NCBI RefSeq assembly: GCF_041435055.1
Contig: NZ_CP108002.1
Location: forward strand, 3,100,001 to 3,164,000
From: Streptomyces sp. NBC_00341
Lineage (GTDB): Bacteria > Actinomycetota > Actinomycetes > Streptomycetales > Streptomycetaceae
Length of the DNA: 64,000 nt
Direction of reading: 5' to 3'
Shown here: piece by piece, positions 56,145 to 64,000 of the stretch
How positions within the stretch are numbered: the first letter of the stretch is position 1
How the letters are laid out: each line of letters starts with the position of its first letter
The notes under the pieces: generated by a model
The model's database searches: none
What the model was told of the DNA's origin: nothing
Seen by the model: the letters and a program-made list of their open reading frames with translations, nothing else
Made by a program: the position numbers and the translations under genes

Positions 56145-58685
56145 ATGAGCGACGAGCCACAGCAGCAGAACGGGGACCCCGACCGCAGGGGCTGGACCCC
56201 CAGAGACCTGCCTGCCGACGCCGCCGCCCCCGGAGGACAGGGCACCCCTGCCTCAGACCCCGCCAACGAGGCGACCGGGCCGAACGGAAAGACCAATACA
56301 AGCGGCACGAACGACACCAGCGGTACGAGCGGCACCAGCAGCACGGACGGGCCGAGCAGCACGGACGGCGCGAAGCAGAAGAAGCCCAAGCGCCCCAAAC
56401 GCACGGGCTGGCGCCGCGCCGTCCCCACCTGGCGGATGGTGCTCGGTGGCATCCTCCTCGTCGCCCTGGTCCTGATCGGCGGCTTCATCGCCGGGTACGA
56501 GCTCGTCGACATCCCCTCCGCCAACGCCAGTGCCACCGCCCAGTCCAACGTCTACCTCTACAAGGACGGCAGCGTCATCGCCCGCGACGGCGAGGTCAAC
56601 CGGGAGAACATCAAGCTCGCCCAGGTCCCCCGCACCGTCCAGCAGGCGGTCCTCGCCGCCGAGGACCGCGACTTCTACTCCGAACGCGCCGTCGACATCA
56701 AGGCGATGTTCCGGGCCGGCTGGAACACCTTCACCGGCAAGGGCAAACAGGGCGGCTCGACCATCACGCAGCAGTACGTCAAGAACTACTACCTGGGCCA
56801 GGAACAGACCGTCGGCCGCAAGATCAAGGAGTTCTTCATCGCGATCAAGCTCAACCGCGAGGAATCCAAGAACCAGATCTTCGAGGGCTACCTCAACACC
56901 AGTTACTTCGGCCGCAACGCCTACGGCATCCAGGCCGCCGCCCAGGCCTACTACAGCAAGGACATCGGCGACATCACCACCGCCGAGGGCGCCTACCTCG
57001 CCTCCCTGCTCAACGCGCCCAGCGCGTACGACGTCATCACCCACCCGGAGAACAAGAGCGCCGCCGTCGCCCGCTGGAACTACGTACTCGACGGCATGGT
57101 CAAGGAGGACTGGCTCGGCGCCGGCGAACGCGCCGCCATGACCTTCCCCCCGTCGGGCCCGGTCAAGCCCGCCAACAGCCTCTCCGGACAGCGCGGCTAC
57201 ATCGTCCAGGCCGTCGAGGACTACCTCGTCCGCAACGACATCCTCGACGAGAAGACCCTCGCCACCCGCGGCTACCGGATCACCACCACGCTGGAGAAGA
57301 AGAAACAGGACGCCCTCGTCGAGGCCGTCGACGACAACGTCATGTCCAAGACCAGCAAACAGAACAAGGCCGACCGCAACGTCCGCGTCGGCGGCGCCTC
57401 CATCGACCCCGCGACCGGCCGCGTCGTCGCCATGTACGGCGGCATCGACTACACCCGGCAGTACGTCAACAACGCGACCCGCACCGACTACCAGGTCGGC
57501 TCCACCTTCAAGCCGTTCGTCTTCACCTCCGCCGTCGCCAACGACTCCACCACCCAGGACGGCCGGCGCATCACCCCCACCACCCTCTACGACGGCACCA
57601 ACAAGCGCATGGTCCAGGGCCCCGACGGGCCCACCGGCTACTCGCCCGCCAACGAGGACGACCGCAGCTACGGGCCCATCACCGTCAGCGCCGCCACCGA
57701 CAAGTCCGTCAACGCCGTCTACGCCCAGATGGCCGAGGACGTAGGCCCCGGCAAGGTCCGCCAGACCGCCGTCGACCTCGGCATCCCCAAGGACACCCCC
57801 GACCTCACGGCGTCCCCGTCGATCGCGCTCGGCCCCGCCACCGCCAGCGTCCTGGACATGACCGACGCCTACGCCACCCTCGCCGGCCACGGCAGGCACG
57901 GCGCCCACGTCCTCGTCGACAAGGTCACCAAGGACGGTACGGCGGTCAAGCTCCCCGACCGCAGCACCAAGCAGGCCGTCAGCCGACAGGCGGCCGACAC
58001 CACCACCTCGATCCTGCGGAGCGTCGTCGACGGCGGCACCGGAACCGCCGCCCAGGGCGCGGGCCGCCCCGCCGCCGGAAAGACCGGCACCGCGGAGGAG
58101 GACAAGGCCGCCTGGTTCGCCGGCTACACCCCCGAACTCGCCACCGTCATCGCCGTCATGGGCCAGGACCCCGCCACCGGCGTACAGAAACCGCTCTACG
58201 GCGCGCTCGGACTGCCCCGCGTCAACGGCGGCGGCGCCCCCGCCGAGACCTGGGCCCAGTACACCGGAGCCGCCCTGCGCGGCACCCCCGTCAAGAACTT
58301 CACGCTCGACCTGGAGAGCGGCACCGACGAAACCGAACCGCCCAGCACGCAGAGCAGCGCACCCGGCGACACCGGTCAGCCGTCCCGGACCCCCTCCGGC
58401 ACCACCTCGAACACTCCGTCCAGCACGCCGCCCACCACCCCGTCCACCCCGGAAAGCCCGCCCGCCACCACCGGCACCCCCACCGGCGGCACCGACACCC
58501 CAGGCGGCACGGACGGCGGCACGGACGGGGCGGCCGGCGGTACAGGCGGTGGAGCCGACGGCGGCACGGACACCGGAGGCGGCGACAGCGGCGGCGGGGA
58601 CAACGGCGGAGCGGACGACGGCGCGGGCACCACCGGCGGCCTCCTGGAAGGCGCCCGAGGCACCCGCGCCCCCGGGCGCCTCTGA
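56145..58685 (+). CDS. Class A penicillin-binding protein
   Basis: An 846-residue bifunctional peptidoglycan synthase. A Thr/Ser/Gly-rich cytoplasmic tail precedes one span (VLGGILLVALVLIGGFIAGYEL). The glycosyltransferase domain has catalytic Glu173 in AAEDRDFYSE and GGSTITQQYVKNYYL. The transpeptidase domain has S453-x-x-K in GSTFKPF, S521-V-N in KSVNAVY and K646-T-G in GKTGTAEE. The C-terminus is a ~120-residue Pro/Thr/Gly/Asp low-complexity tail outside the cell. ATG at 56145. It builds and cross-links the wall. Confidence 0.95.
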   Translation: MSDEPQQQNGDPDRRGWTPRDLPADAAAPGGQGTPASDPANEATGPNGKTNTSGTNDTSGTSGTSSTDGPSSTDGAKQKKPKRPKRTGWRRAVPTWRMVLGGILLVALVLIGGFIAGYELVDIPSANASATAQSNVYLYKDGSVIARDGEVNRENIKLAQVPRTVQQAVLAAEDRDFYSERAVDIKAMFRAGWNTFTGKGKQGGSTITQQYVKNYYLGQEQTVGRKIKEFFIAIKLNREESKNQIFEGYLNTSYFGRNAYGIQAAAQAYYSKDIGDITTAEGAYLASLLNAPSAYDVITHPENKSAAVARWNYVLDGMVKEDWLGAGERAAMTFPPSGPVKPANSLSGQRGYIVQAVEDYLVRNDILDEKTLATRGYRITTTLEKKKQDALVEAVDDNVMSKTSKQNKADRNVRVGGASIDPATGRVVAMYGGIDYTRQYVNNATRTDYQVGSTFKPFVFTSAVANDSTTQDGRRITPTTLYDGTNKRMVQGPDGPTGYSPANEDDRSYGPITVSAATDKSVNAVYAQMAEDVGPGKVRQTAVDLGIPKDTPDLTASPSIALGPATASVLDMTDAYATLAGHGRHGAHVLVDKVTKDGTAVKLPDRSTKQAVSRQAADTTTSILRSVVDGGTGTAAQGAGRPAAGKTGTAEEDKAAWFAGYTPELATVIAVMGQDPATGVQKPLYGALGLPRVNGGGAPAETWAQYTGAALRGTPVKNFTLDLESGTDETEPPSTQSSAPGDTGQPSRTPSGTTSNTPSSTPPTTPSTPESPPATTGTPTGGTDTPGGTDGGTDGAAGGTGGGADGGTDTGGGDSGGGDNGGADDGAGTTGGLLEGARGTRAPGRL

Positions 58686-58720
58686 GAGGCAGAGGCAGCC
58701 CACCGGAGACCCGAAGTGAC

Positions 58721-58770
58721 CGTCACTGACCCTCAGAAACCGTCACTGACCCTCAGAAACCGTCAGTGAC
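58721..58770. repeat. 20-bp tandem repeat at the end of the exporter gene
   Basis: The 20-mer CGTCACTGACCCTCAGAAAC occurs at 58721-58740 and 58741-58760. A half copy with one change (CGTCAGTGAC) at 58761-58770 contains the stop codon of the leftward exporter gene. Confidence 0.85.
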
Positions 58771-59083
58771 CCGAGGTCGCCTTCAGCCCCACGACGGCCA
58801 CCAGCAGCAGACACACGAAGAAGATCCGGGCCGCCGTCACCGGCTCGTGCAGCACGACCATGCCCAGCACCGCGGCACCGGCCGCACCGATACCCACCCA
58901 GACGCCGTACGCCGTACCGATGGGCAGCGTCCGCGCCGCATGGGACAGCAACACCATGCTCGCCACGATCCCGAGACCCGTGAACACACTCGGCCACAAC
59001 CGGGTGAACCCCTCGGTGTACTTCATCCCGATCGACCAGGCCACTTCCAGCAGACCGGCGATCACCAGCAGAACCCACGCCAT
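58763..59083 (-). CDS. sugE: SMR guanidinium exporter (Gdx/SugE type)
   Basis: A 106-residue four-span transporter of the small multidrug resistance family. The guanidinium-binding residues of Gdx (E13, W16, S42, Y59, W62) are all present at the same numbers: LLEVAW at 11-16, VASM at 40-43, TAYGVW at 57-62. K-Y-T-x-G-F-T-R is also Gdx-type rather than EmrE-type. It exports guanidinium in exchange for protons as an antiparallel dimer. ATG at 59083 has GGAGG 7 bp upstream. The guanidine-III riboswitch at 59124-59167 lies in its leader. Confidence 0.93.
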   Translation of the reverse strand: MAWVLLVIAGLLEVAWSIGMKYTEGFTRLWPSVFTGLGIVASMVLLSHAARTLPIGTAYGVWVGIGAAGAAVLGMVVLHEPVTAARIFFVCLLLVAVVGLKATSGH

Positions 59084-59123
59084 GACAGAACCTCCGACGA
59101 CACAGAACACGCGGACAACACGG

Positions 59124-59167
59124 GTGCGTCGTCTTTGCGAAGCCCGGTACGGCGCGTCTCGTCGGGG
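59124..59167 (-). promoter_or_regulatory. Guanidine-III riboswitch in the sugE leader
   Basis: Read on the minus strand, the segment contains CCCGACGAGACGCGCCGTAC, then CGGG, CTTCGC and AAAGACGACGC. This matches the guanidine-III aptamer almost position for position: the C-C-x-G-A-C-G-A-G-x-x-G-C-G-C-C-G-U-A-C-C-x-G-G core and the downstream A-A-G-A-C-G-x-C-G-C strand of the pseudoknot. The class is mainly actinobacterial and is linked to guanidine exporters. The 3' strand GACGACGCA can also pair with TGTGTCGTC directly before the GGAGG of sugE, which suggests control of translation. Confidence 0.88.
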
Positions 59168-59197
59168 TCCCACCACCGTAGCAAAGAACAGGCAAAA

Positions 59198-59223
59198 GGC
59201 CTGGTGACAACGGTCACCAGGCC
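59198..59223 (-). terminator. Intrinsic terminator of the GroES-like gene
   Basis: A perfect 11-bp stem (59198-59208 with 59213-59223) and 4-nt loop, followed on the minus strand by TTTT. It begins about 20 bp after the GroES-like stop and ends before the riboswitch, so it insulates sugE from read-through. Confidence 0.82.
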
Positions 59224-59243
59224 CTGCACACCACTATTGGGGG

Positions 59244-59582
59244 CTACAGATACAAACCGGTCGAATCCACCGAGCCCTCGAACCGGTCCGCCGCCACCGC
59301 GTGCAGATCCCGCTCCCGCATCAGCACGTACGCCACCCCCCGCACCTCGACCTCGGCACGGTCCTCGGGGTCGTACAGCACCCGGTCCCCCGGCTCCACC
59401 GTCCGCACGTTCTGCCCCACGGCCACCACCACGGCCCACGCCAGACGGCGACCGACCGCGGCCGTCGCCGGAATCAGGATGCCGCCGCCGGAACGCCGCT
59501 CACCCTCGGGCGAATCGGACCGGACCAGCACACGGTCGTGCAGCATCCGGATGGGCAGCTTGTCGTCGGTGTTCTCGCTCAC
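59244..59582 (-). CDS. GroES-like co-chaperonin family protein
   Basis: A 112-residue protein of the Cpn10 family. The fold is recognised by IRMLHDRVLVRSDSPEGERRSGGGILIPATAAVGRRLAWAVVVAVGQNVRTVEPGDRVLYDPEDRAEVEVRGVAYVLMRERDLHAVAADRF, with the mobile-loop Gly-Gly-Gly-Ile-Leu-Ile-Pro. GTG at 59582. It is not next to groEL, so it is probably a paralogue rather than the housekeeping GroES. Its partner, if any, is unknown. Confidence 0.85.
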   Translation of the reverse strand: MSENTDDKLPIRMLHDRVLVRSDSPEGERRSGGGILIPATAAVGRRLAWAVVVAVGQNVRTVEPGDRVLYDPEDRAEVEVRGVAYVLMRERDLHAVAADRFEGSVDSTGLYL

Positions 59583-59628
59583 GCCCCGCAACCTACCTGG
59601 CCGCGACTCCGCCCCGCGCCCTCGGGGC

Positions 59629-59949
59629 TCAACGCTTCTTCCGCCGGGCGGACACCGTGAGCAGCCCGACCACACCCACCGCGAGCAGCGCCGCCGGAAT
59701 CACCCGCTCCAGCCGCGGCGCGCCGTCCTCCGTGACGAACTGCGCCTTCACGTCGGACACCGTCCGGTTCACCGCGACGAACGCCCGCCCGGCCGTCCGG
59801 TCCACGGCCTCGGCGGCCTTCGCCTTCGCGTCACCCATGATCGTCTTCGGGTGCACCCGCACCCCGATCTCATCGAGCACCACCGCGAGCTGCTCGCGCC
59901 TGGTGATGATGTCCGCCTCGATCTGCGCAGGGCTCCTGGCATCCGACAC
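59629..59949 (-). CDS. DUF3618 protein
   Basis: A 106-residue membrane-associated protein. The conserved N-terminus is DARSPAQIEADIITRREQLAVVLDEIGVRVHPKTIMGDAKAKA, the DUF3618 signature (R-x-P-x-x-I-E-x-D-I-x-x-x-R-x-x-L-A). One C-terminal span (VIPAALLAVGVVGLLTV) ends in a basic RRKKR tail. It is in line with the GroES-like gene (46 bp gap). Function unknown; family members occur with membrane-shaping or ribosome-linked genes. Confidence 0.88.
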   Translation of the reverse strand: MSDARSPAQIEADIITRREQLAVVLDEIGVRVHPKTIMGDAKAKAAEAVDRTAGRAFVAVNRTVSDVKAQFVTEDGAPRLERVIPAALLAVGVVGLLTVSARRKKR

Positions 59950-60076
59950 TGCGCCGCCTCCGTGGTCCTCGTCCGGTAAACCTTCATCGACAGTCTGTCA
60001 GCTCGACCGCCCCCGCACCCGGCGGCACCCCTATTACTCTCGGTCCCGTACACCCCACGTACCAACGAGGAGAACC

Positions 60077-60544
60077 ATGAGCGAGCGACTCCAGCCCGGC
60101 GACACCGCCCCGGCCTTCACCCTCCCCGACGCCGACGGCAACGACGTCTCGCTCGCGGACCACAAGGGCCGCAAAGTCATCGTCTACTTCTACCCGGCGG
60201 CTCTTACCCCCGGCTGCACCAAGCAGGCCTGCGACTTCACCGACAACCTCGACCTGCTGGCCGGTGCCGGATACGACGTCATCGGCGTCTCCCCCGACAA
60301 GCCCGAGAAGCTCGCCAAGTTCCGCGAGAAGGAGAACCTCAAGGTCACGCTCGTCGGTGACCCGGCCAAGGAGACCCTGGAGGCCTACGGCGCCTTCGGC
60401 GAGAAGAAGCTCTACGGCAAAACGGTGACGGGCGTCATCCGCTCCACGGTCGTCGTCGACGAAGAGGGCAAGATCGAGCACGCCTTCTACAACGTCAAGG
60501 CCACCGGCCACGTCGCGAAGATCATCAGGGACCTCGGGATCTGA
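60077..60544 (+). CDS. bcp: Thioredoxin-dependent thiol peroxidase (Bcp/PrxQ)
   Basis: A 155-residue peroxiredoxin that reduces peroxides with thioredoxin. The peroxidatic Cys47 is in ALTPGCTKQAC and the resolving Cys52 follows five residues later, as in alpha-helix-resolving PrxQ enzymes. Other features are APAFTLPDADG and GVSPDKPEKLAKFREKENL. GAGGAG precedes the ATG. It is divergent from the DUF3618 gene. Cytosolic antioxidant enzyme. Confidence 0.95.
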   Translation: MSERLQPGDTAPAFTLPDADGNDVSLADHKGRKVIVYFYPAALTPGCTKQACDFTDNLDLLAGAGYDVIGVSPDKPEKLAKFREKENLKVTLVGDPAKETLEAYGAFGEKKLYGKTVTGVIRSTVVVDEEGKIEHAFYNVKATGHVAKIIRDLGI

Positions 60545-60562
60545 CGACCGCATCCGGCGGCC

Positions 60563-60611
60563 GGGGATTGGGCCGAATGGCCGAAAAAATGTGATGGACA
60601 TCCCAATCCCC
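60563..60611 (+). terminator. Hairpin between bcp and the ProP-like gene
   Basis: A 10-bp stem (GGGGATTGGG at 60563-60572 with 60602-60611) encloses a smaller GGCC-GAAT-GGCC hairpin and an A6 run. It begins 18 bp after the bcp stop. Most likely a terminator; it could also be a structured leader of the transporter message. Confidence 0.6.
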
Positions 60612-60686
60612 CGCCGATTCGGTTTGCGACCGCCATGACCGCGCAGAAGCCTTCCCTGGAACACCCACCGAGGAAAGGACCCGGCC

Positions 60687-62183
60687 ATGGCGGCCTCCGA
60701 CCCCCATCAGGCGGCCGACCCCGAAGCGGTCAAACGCCATCCCGCCCTCTTCCGCGCCATCCGCAAACGGCAGAATCCCAAGCTGCGGCGGACGGACATC
60801 ACCATCACGGACGACCAGGCGGTCAAGCGCGCCGTGAAAGCGGCCTCGCTCGGCAACGCCATGGAGTGGTTCGACTTCGGCATCTACTCCTACATGGCCG
60901 CGACCCTGGGCCACGTCTTCTTCCCGGGAGGGAGCGACACCACCCAGCTCCTCTCCTCCTTCGCGACCTTCGCCGTCGCCTTCCTCGTGCGCCCCCTCGG
61001 TGGCATGTTCTTCGGGCCCATGGGTGACAAGGTCGGCCGCAAGAAGATCCTCGCCCTCACCATGATCATGATGGCGATCGGCACCTTCGCGATCGGCCTC
61101 ATCCCCTCACACGGCTCCATCGGCCTCTGGTCCCCCGTACTCCTGATCTTCTTCCGGATGCTCCAGGGCTTCTCGACCGGCGGTGAGTACGGCGGCGCCT
61201 CCACCTTCATCGCCGAGTACGCCCCCGACAAGCGACGCGGCTACTTCGGCAGCTTCCTCGAATTCGGCACGCTCGCCGGCTACGTGGGCGCCTCCGGCCT
61301 GGTCACCCTGCTCTACGCGCTCCTGGACACCGGCCAGATGGAGACCTGGGGCTGGCGCATCCCCTTCCTCGTCGCCGGCCCGCTCGGCCTCGTCGGCCTC
61401 TACCTGCGACTGCGCCTCGACGAGACCCCCGCCTTCCAGAAGCTGGAGGGCGGCACGGCACACGCCACCGAGGCGGCGGACGGCGTCGAGGTGACCGCGA
61501 AGGGCGACCTCGCCAAGATCTTCCGCGACTACTGGCCGACGCTGATCCTCTGCATCTGCCTGGTCGGCGCGTACAACATCACCGACTACATGCTGCTCTC
61601 GTACATGCCGACGTACCTCTCCGACGAGCTCGGCTACAGCGAGACCCACGGACTGCTCATCCTGCTCGCCGTCATGGTCTTCCTGATGCTGATCATCAGC
61701 CAGGTCGGCAAGCTCTCCGACCACTTCGGCCGCAAGCCGCTCCTGATGACGGGCATGCTCGGCTTCCTGGTCTTCTCCCTGCCCGCGTTCCTGCTCATCC
61801 GGCAGGGAAGCATTCCGGCCGTCTCGCTCGGCATGCTGATGCTGGGCCTCTCGCTGGTCTGCATGCTCGGCACGATGTCCGCCGCCCTCCCGGCCCTGTT
61901 CCCCACCCAGGTCCGCTACGGCTCCCTGTCGGTGGGCTACAACCTGTCGGCGTCGATCTTCGGCGGTACGACCCCGTTCGTCATCACCGCCCTGATCAGC
62001 GTCTCGGGCACCAACCTGATGCCGGCGTACTACGCGATGGGCGCGGCCGTGGTCGGCGTGATCGCGGTGGCCTGCATGAAGGAGACCGCCAACAAGCCGC
62101 TGGACGGCTCGCCGCCCTCGGTGGAGACGAGCGAGGAGGCGGAGGAACTGGTCGCGAACCAGACCCCGGACCCGAAGTTCTGA
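60687..62183 (+). CDS. proP: ProP-type MFS osmolyte/metabolite:proton symporter
   Basis: A 498-residue transporter of the MHS family with 12 spans. Conserved features are ASLGNAMEWFDFGIYSY in helix 1, GDKVGRKKIL in loop 2-3, RMLQGFSTGGEYGGASTFIAEYAP, and LDETPAFQKL. These fit ProP, which imports proline, glycine betaine and related osmolytes. The N-terminus is basic and cytoplasmic. The start is ATG at 60687 with AAAGGA upstream. Substrate is by family only. Confidence 0.92.
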   Translation: MAASDPHQAADPEAVKRHPALFRAIRKRQNPKLRRTDITITDDQAVKRAVKAASLGNAMEWFDFGIYSYMAATLGHVFFPGGSDTTQLLSSFATFAVAFLVRPLGGMFFGPMGDKVGRKKILALTMIMMAIGTFAIGLIPSHGSIGLWSPVLLIFFRMLQGFSTGGEYGGASTFIAEYAPDKRRGYFGSFLEFGTLAGYVGASGLVTLLYALLDTGQMETWGWRIPFLVAGPLGLVGLYLRLRLDETPAFQKLEGGTAHATEAADGVEVTAKGDLAKIFRDYWPTLILCICLVGAYNITDYMLLSYMPTYLSDELGYSETHGLLILLAVMVFLMLIISQVGKLSDHFGRKPLLMTGMLGFLVFSLPAFLLIRQGSIPAVSLGMLMLGLSLVCMLGTMSAALPALFPTQVRYGSLSVGYNLSASIFGGTTPFVITALISVSGTNLMPAYYAMGAAVVGVIAVACMKETANKPLDGSPPSVETSEEAEELVANQTPDPKF

Positions 62184-62197
62184 CCCTTCACCTACGG

Positions 62198-62245
62198 GAA
62201 TGGCCCGTCCCGCTTCGGTTGTCGCCGAAGCGGGACGGGCCATTC
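62198..62245 (+). terminator. Strong terminator after the ProP-like gene
   Basis: A perfect 21-bp stem (62198-62218 with 62225-62245) and 6-nt loop starts 15 bp after the stop codon. It is among the strongest hairpins in the window. Confidence 0.88.
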
Positions 62246-62337
62246 CGCATCTTGTCGGATATCGGACGTGACTCTCCGATAAGCGGTTCGTTGTTCCGTA
62301 CGAGGCTGCGAACAGGCGGCCGGATGCGGAGGGGAAC

Positions 62338-63360
62338 GTGTCGGGCCAGTACGTGTACGAGCGGGAGCGGCTCGCCAGGGCCATCGCCGAGGCGAAGAAC
62401 TGGACGGACCTGATGAGTCGACTCGGGCTCAAGAAGAGTGGGGGCCAGCGACTCGTGCTGCAGGGGAAGGTAGCCGAACATGGTCTGGATACGTCCCACT
62501 TCAAGAAGCGCAGCCCGTGGCAAAAGTATCCGGACGCGGCCATTGCAGCGGCCGTCGCGTCTTCTTCGTCGCTACGCGAGGTCGTCACCAAGCTTGGTGC
62601 ACCACCCGCCAGTGGCACGCTCTCCCACATCAGCCGCCGCATCGCAGCCGCGGGAATCGATGTCAGCCACTTCCCTGGCATGAACCGTCCGCGTCTGGAC
62701 TTGGTGTTCACCACAGAGGAGCTACAGGCGGCCACGGCCGCCGCCGACAGCATCCGAGGAGTGGCGCGCGGCCTGGGAATGGGTGACGACAGCCAGTCAC
62801 GCTCAGCACTGGCGGGCCTACTACGCAGGAGAGGCATCGACACCTCGCACTTCCGTAATGCCCGCCTCGCGATCCCCGAGGACGCCCTGCGGGACGCCGT
62901 TCCTCTAGCCAGCAGCTACGCGGACGTCATGCGTGCACTCGGCCTTGAGGTAAAGGACTCGAACCACCGCCGCGTGCGACGCAAGGTCCTTCAGCTGGAG
63001 CTCGACACGAGCCATTTCACGCGACGCACCTGGGCTTCGACCCAGGTGCGCGAGCCGAAGGCAATCGCACCGACGACCTTGGTAGTCAAACCGCAAGGGT
63101 CAGGACGCACGAAACGGGACAGGCTTCACCAGGCCCTGCAAGAGATCGGAGTCGTGTACCGCTGTGAGTCCTGTGGGAATCGGGGCAGCTGGCTGAAGCA
63201 GTCCTTCACGCTTCAGATCGACCACATAAATGGCGATTGGCTCGACAACCGGGCCGAGAACCTTCGCTACCTCTGCCCCAATTGCCATGCGCTCACCGAG
63301 ACATGGTGCCGGAACCGACGTCCTAAGGAGACGGGCGCACGATTCTCCTCGGGGCTGTGA
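62338..63360 (+). CDS. HNH endonuclease with four D-x-S-H-F helical repeats
   Basis: A 340-residue protein. Four N-terminal repeats of ~55-60 residues each end in G-L/I-D-T/V-S-H-F (LDTSHFKKRS, IDVSHFPGMN, IDTSHFRNAR, LDTSHFTRRT). Each looks like a small helical DNA-binding module. The C-terminal HNH domain has CESCGNR, LQIDHINGDWLDNRAENLRYLCPNCH, with four zinc cysteines and the N-H of the active site. The start is GTG at 62338. It lies 27 bp upstream of tRNA-Leu, so it may be a mobile or homing-type nuclease that uses the tRNA region. Function not shown. Confidence 0.88.
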   Translation: MSGQYVYERERLARAIAEAKNWTDLMSRLGLKKSGGQRLVLQGKVAEHGLDTSHFKKRSPWQKYPDAAIAAAVASSSSLREVVTKLGAPPASGTLSHISRRIAAAGIDVSHFPGMNRPRLDLVFTTEELQAATAAADSIRGVARGLGMGDDSQSRSALAGLLRRRGIDTSHFRNARLAIPEDALRDAVPLASSYADVMRALGLEVKDSNHRRVRRKVLQLELDTSHFTRRTWASTQVREPKAIAPTTLVVKPQGSGRTKRDRLHQALQEIGVVYRCESCGNRGSWLKQSFTLQIDHINGDWLDNRAENLRYLCPNCHALTETWCRNRRPKETGARFSSGL

Positions 63361-63387
63361 CCCCTCCCCTTGTAGACTGCCGGAGAC

Positions 63388-63471
63388 GCGCGAGTGCTGG
63401 AATTGGTTAGACAGGCTGGTTTTAGGTACCAGTGCCCTAGTGGCGTGAGGGTTCGAGTCCCTCCTCGCGCA
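63388..63471 (+). tRNA. tRNA-Leu (anticodon UAG)
   Basis: The 7-bp acceptor GCGCGAG pairs with CTCGCGC (63464-63470), leaving A as discriminator. The anticodon arm is CTGGT-TTTAGGT-ACCAG with anticodon TAG. A long variable arm (GCCCTAGTGGC) and a T-arm (AGGGTTCGAGTCCCT) confirm a class II leucine tRNA. It reads CUA. The CCA end is not encoded. It is a possible integration site and lies just after an HNH gene. Confidence 0.95.
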
Positions 63472-63480
63472 CCCCGGCGA

Positions 63481-63515
63481 CAGGCCCGGCTCACTGCGGA
63501 AGTGAGCCGGGCCTG
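63481..63515. terminator. Terminator after tRNA-Leu
   Basis: A perfect 15-bp stem (63481-63495 with 63501-63515) with a 5-nt loop lies between the tRNA and the convergent rdgB gene, 10 bp after the tRNA. It can serve both sides. Confidence 0.82.
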
Positions 63516-63534
63516 CGGCGTTCACGGGGGAGCG

Positions 63535-64000
63535 TCACCCCACCAACTCCCGCACCACCGGAACCAACGCCCGGAACGCCTTCCCCCGATGGCTGATCGC
63601 GTTCTTCTCCGCCGGGGTCATTTCCGCGCAGGTGCGGGTCTCGCCGTCCGGCTGGAGGATCGGGTCGTAGCCGAAGCCGTGGGTGCCGGCCGGGGTGTGG
63701 CGCAGGGTGCCGGGCAGGCGGCCCTCGACCACGCGTTCCGTGCCGTCGGGGAGCGCGAGGGCGGCGGCGCAGGCGAAGTGGGCGGCGCGGTGCGGGGCGT
63801 CGATGTCGGAGAGCTGGGCCAGGAGCAGGTCCAGGTTGGCCAGGTCGTCGCCGTGGGTGCCGGACCAGCGGGCGGAGAAGATGCCGGGGGCGCCGCCGAG
63901 CACGTCGACGCAGAGGCCGGAGTCGTCCGCGATGGCGGGGTGGCCGGTGGCCTGCGCGAGGGCGTGGGCCTTGAGGAGGGCGTTCTCGGCGAAGGTGACG
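63535..64000 (-). CDS. rdgB: RdgB/HAM1 non-canonical purine NTP pyrophosphatase (N-terminus beyond the window)
   Basis: The C-terminal ~155 residues of a house-cleaning enzyme that hydrolyses dITP and XTP to monophosphates. The frame is open to the right edge (TFAENALLKAHALAQATGHPAIADDSGLCVDVLGGAPGIFSARW). The catalytic Asp is in the DDSGL motif, and FGYDPIL, the conserved FxYDP, and SHRGKAF are typical. The N-terminal S/T-x-N-x-x-K motif lies outside the window. It converges with tRNA-Leu. Commonly next to rph in streptomycetes. Confidence 0.94.
   Translation of the reverse strand, partial: VTFAENALLKAHALAQATGHPAIADDSGLCVDVLGGAPGIFSARWSGTHGDDLANLDLLLAQLSDIDAPHRAAHFACAAALALPDGTERVVEGRLPGTLRHTPAGTHGFGYDPILQPDGETRTCAEMTPAEKNAISHRGKAFRALVPVVRELVG

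Noticed and set aside
56253..58703. 816-codon frame opposite the class A PBP
   Set aside because: The PBP has all motifs; the antisense frame is Gly/Val/Asp low complexity.

Overview
The window is chromosomal DNA of a Streptomyces or a very close relative. The base composition is very GC-rich, wobble positions are almost all G/C, GTG and TTG starts are common, and the gene content is typical of the genus: a class E sortase, WhiJ-type XRE/DUF397/HATPase genes, ECF sigma/anti-sigma pairs, DUF1707, DUF6412 and DUF3311 proteins, a PASTA-less PknB-like kinase and a class A PBP. No rRNA, CRISPR array or intact insertion sequence was seen. There is one tRNA, tRNA-Leu(UAG), near the right end.

Layout. 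1-5 kb: a ROK repressor (cut by the left edge) divergent from an oxidoreductase/UPF0303 operon, with a perfect palindrome between them, then a FAH-family hydrolase and a second YidC with its DUF6412 neighbour. 5-12 kb: the mctP-type monocarboxylate permease with DUF3311, then a minus-strand block of ECF sigma factor, zinc-finger anti-sigma membrane protein and a three-gene ABC transporter, interrupted by a 15-bp tandem repeat. 12-16 kb: a small secreted four-Cys protein with a tendamistat-like cysteine pattern, a class E sortase, a SEC-C protein, an acetyltransferase and a methyltransferase.

16.2-29.7 kb is an accessory region with looser codon use and long spacers. It holds a NaeI-family type II restriction endonuclease with all catalytic residues in register, a Vsr mismatch endonuclease overlapping tail-to-tail with an m5C methyltransferase, an HNH endonuclease, a WhiJ-like regulatory trio, an excisionase-like HTH protein divergent from a replication-initiator-like protein, a DUF6879 pair, a lone formyltransferase, and an NB-ARC/TPR STAND ATPase translationally coupled to a small membrane protein. 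The two coupled proteins share an RVYQA-type motif. No integrase is visible, so this looks like a defence island assembled from, or on, remnants of mobile elements.

29.7-52 kb is mostly ordinary genome: a lipoprotein, a coupled AAA/TPR pair, a polytopic membrane protein, a hydrolase, a reductase, secreted proteins, a TetR/SDR divergent pair, a Ser/Thr kinase, an acetamidase, an ArsR regulator, a peptide deformylase, an MFS/TetR operon with a 16-bp inverted-repeat operator, DUF445 and an SGNH hydrolase. 52-64 kb: DUF1707, an ABC exporter (ATPase plus two DUF990-type permeases) divergent from a class A PBP, a guanidinium exporter of the Gdx/SugE type preceded by a guanidine-III riboswitch, a GroES-like protein, a DUF3618 protein, thiol peroxidase, a ProP-type transporter, a repeat-containing HNH protein, tRNA-Leu and rdgB (cut by the right edge). 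Several long perfect hairpins act as probable terminators between convergent units.
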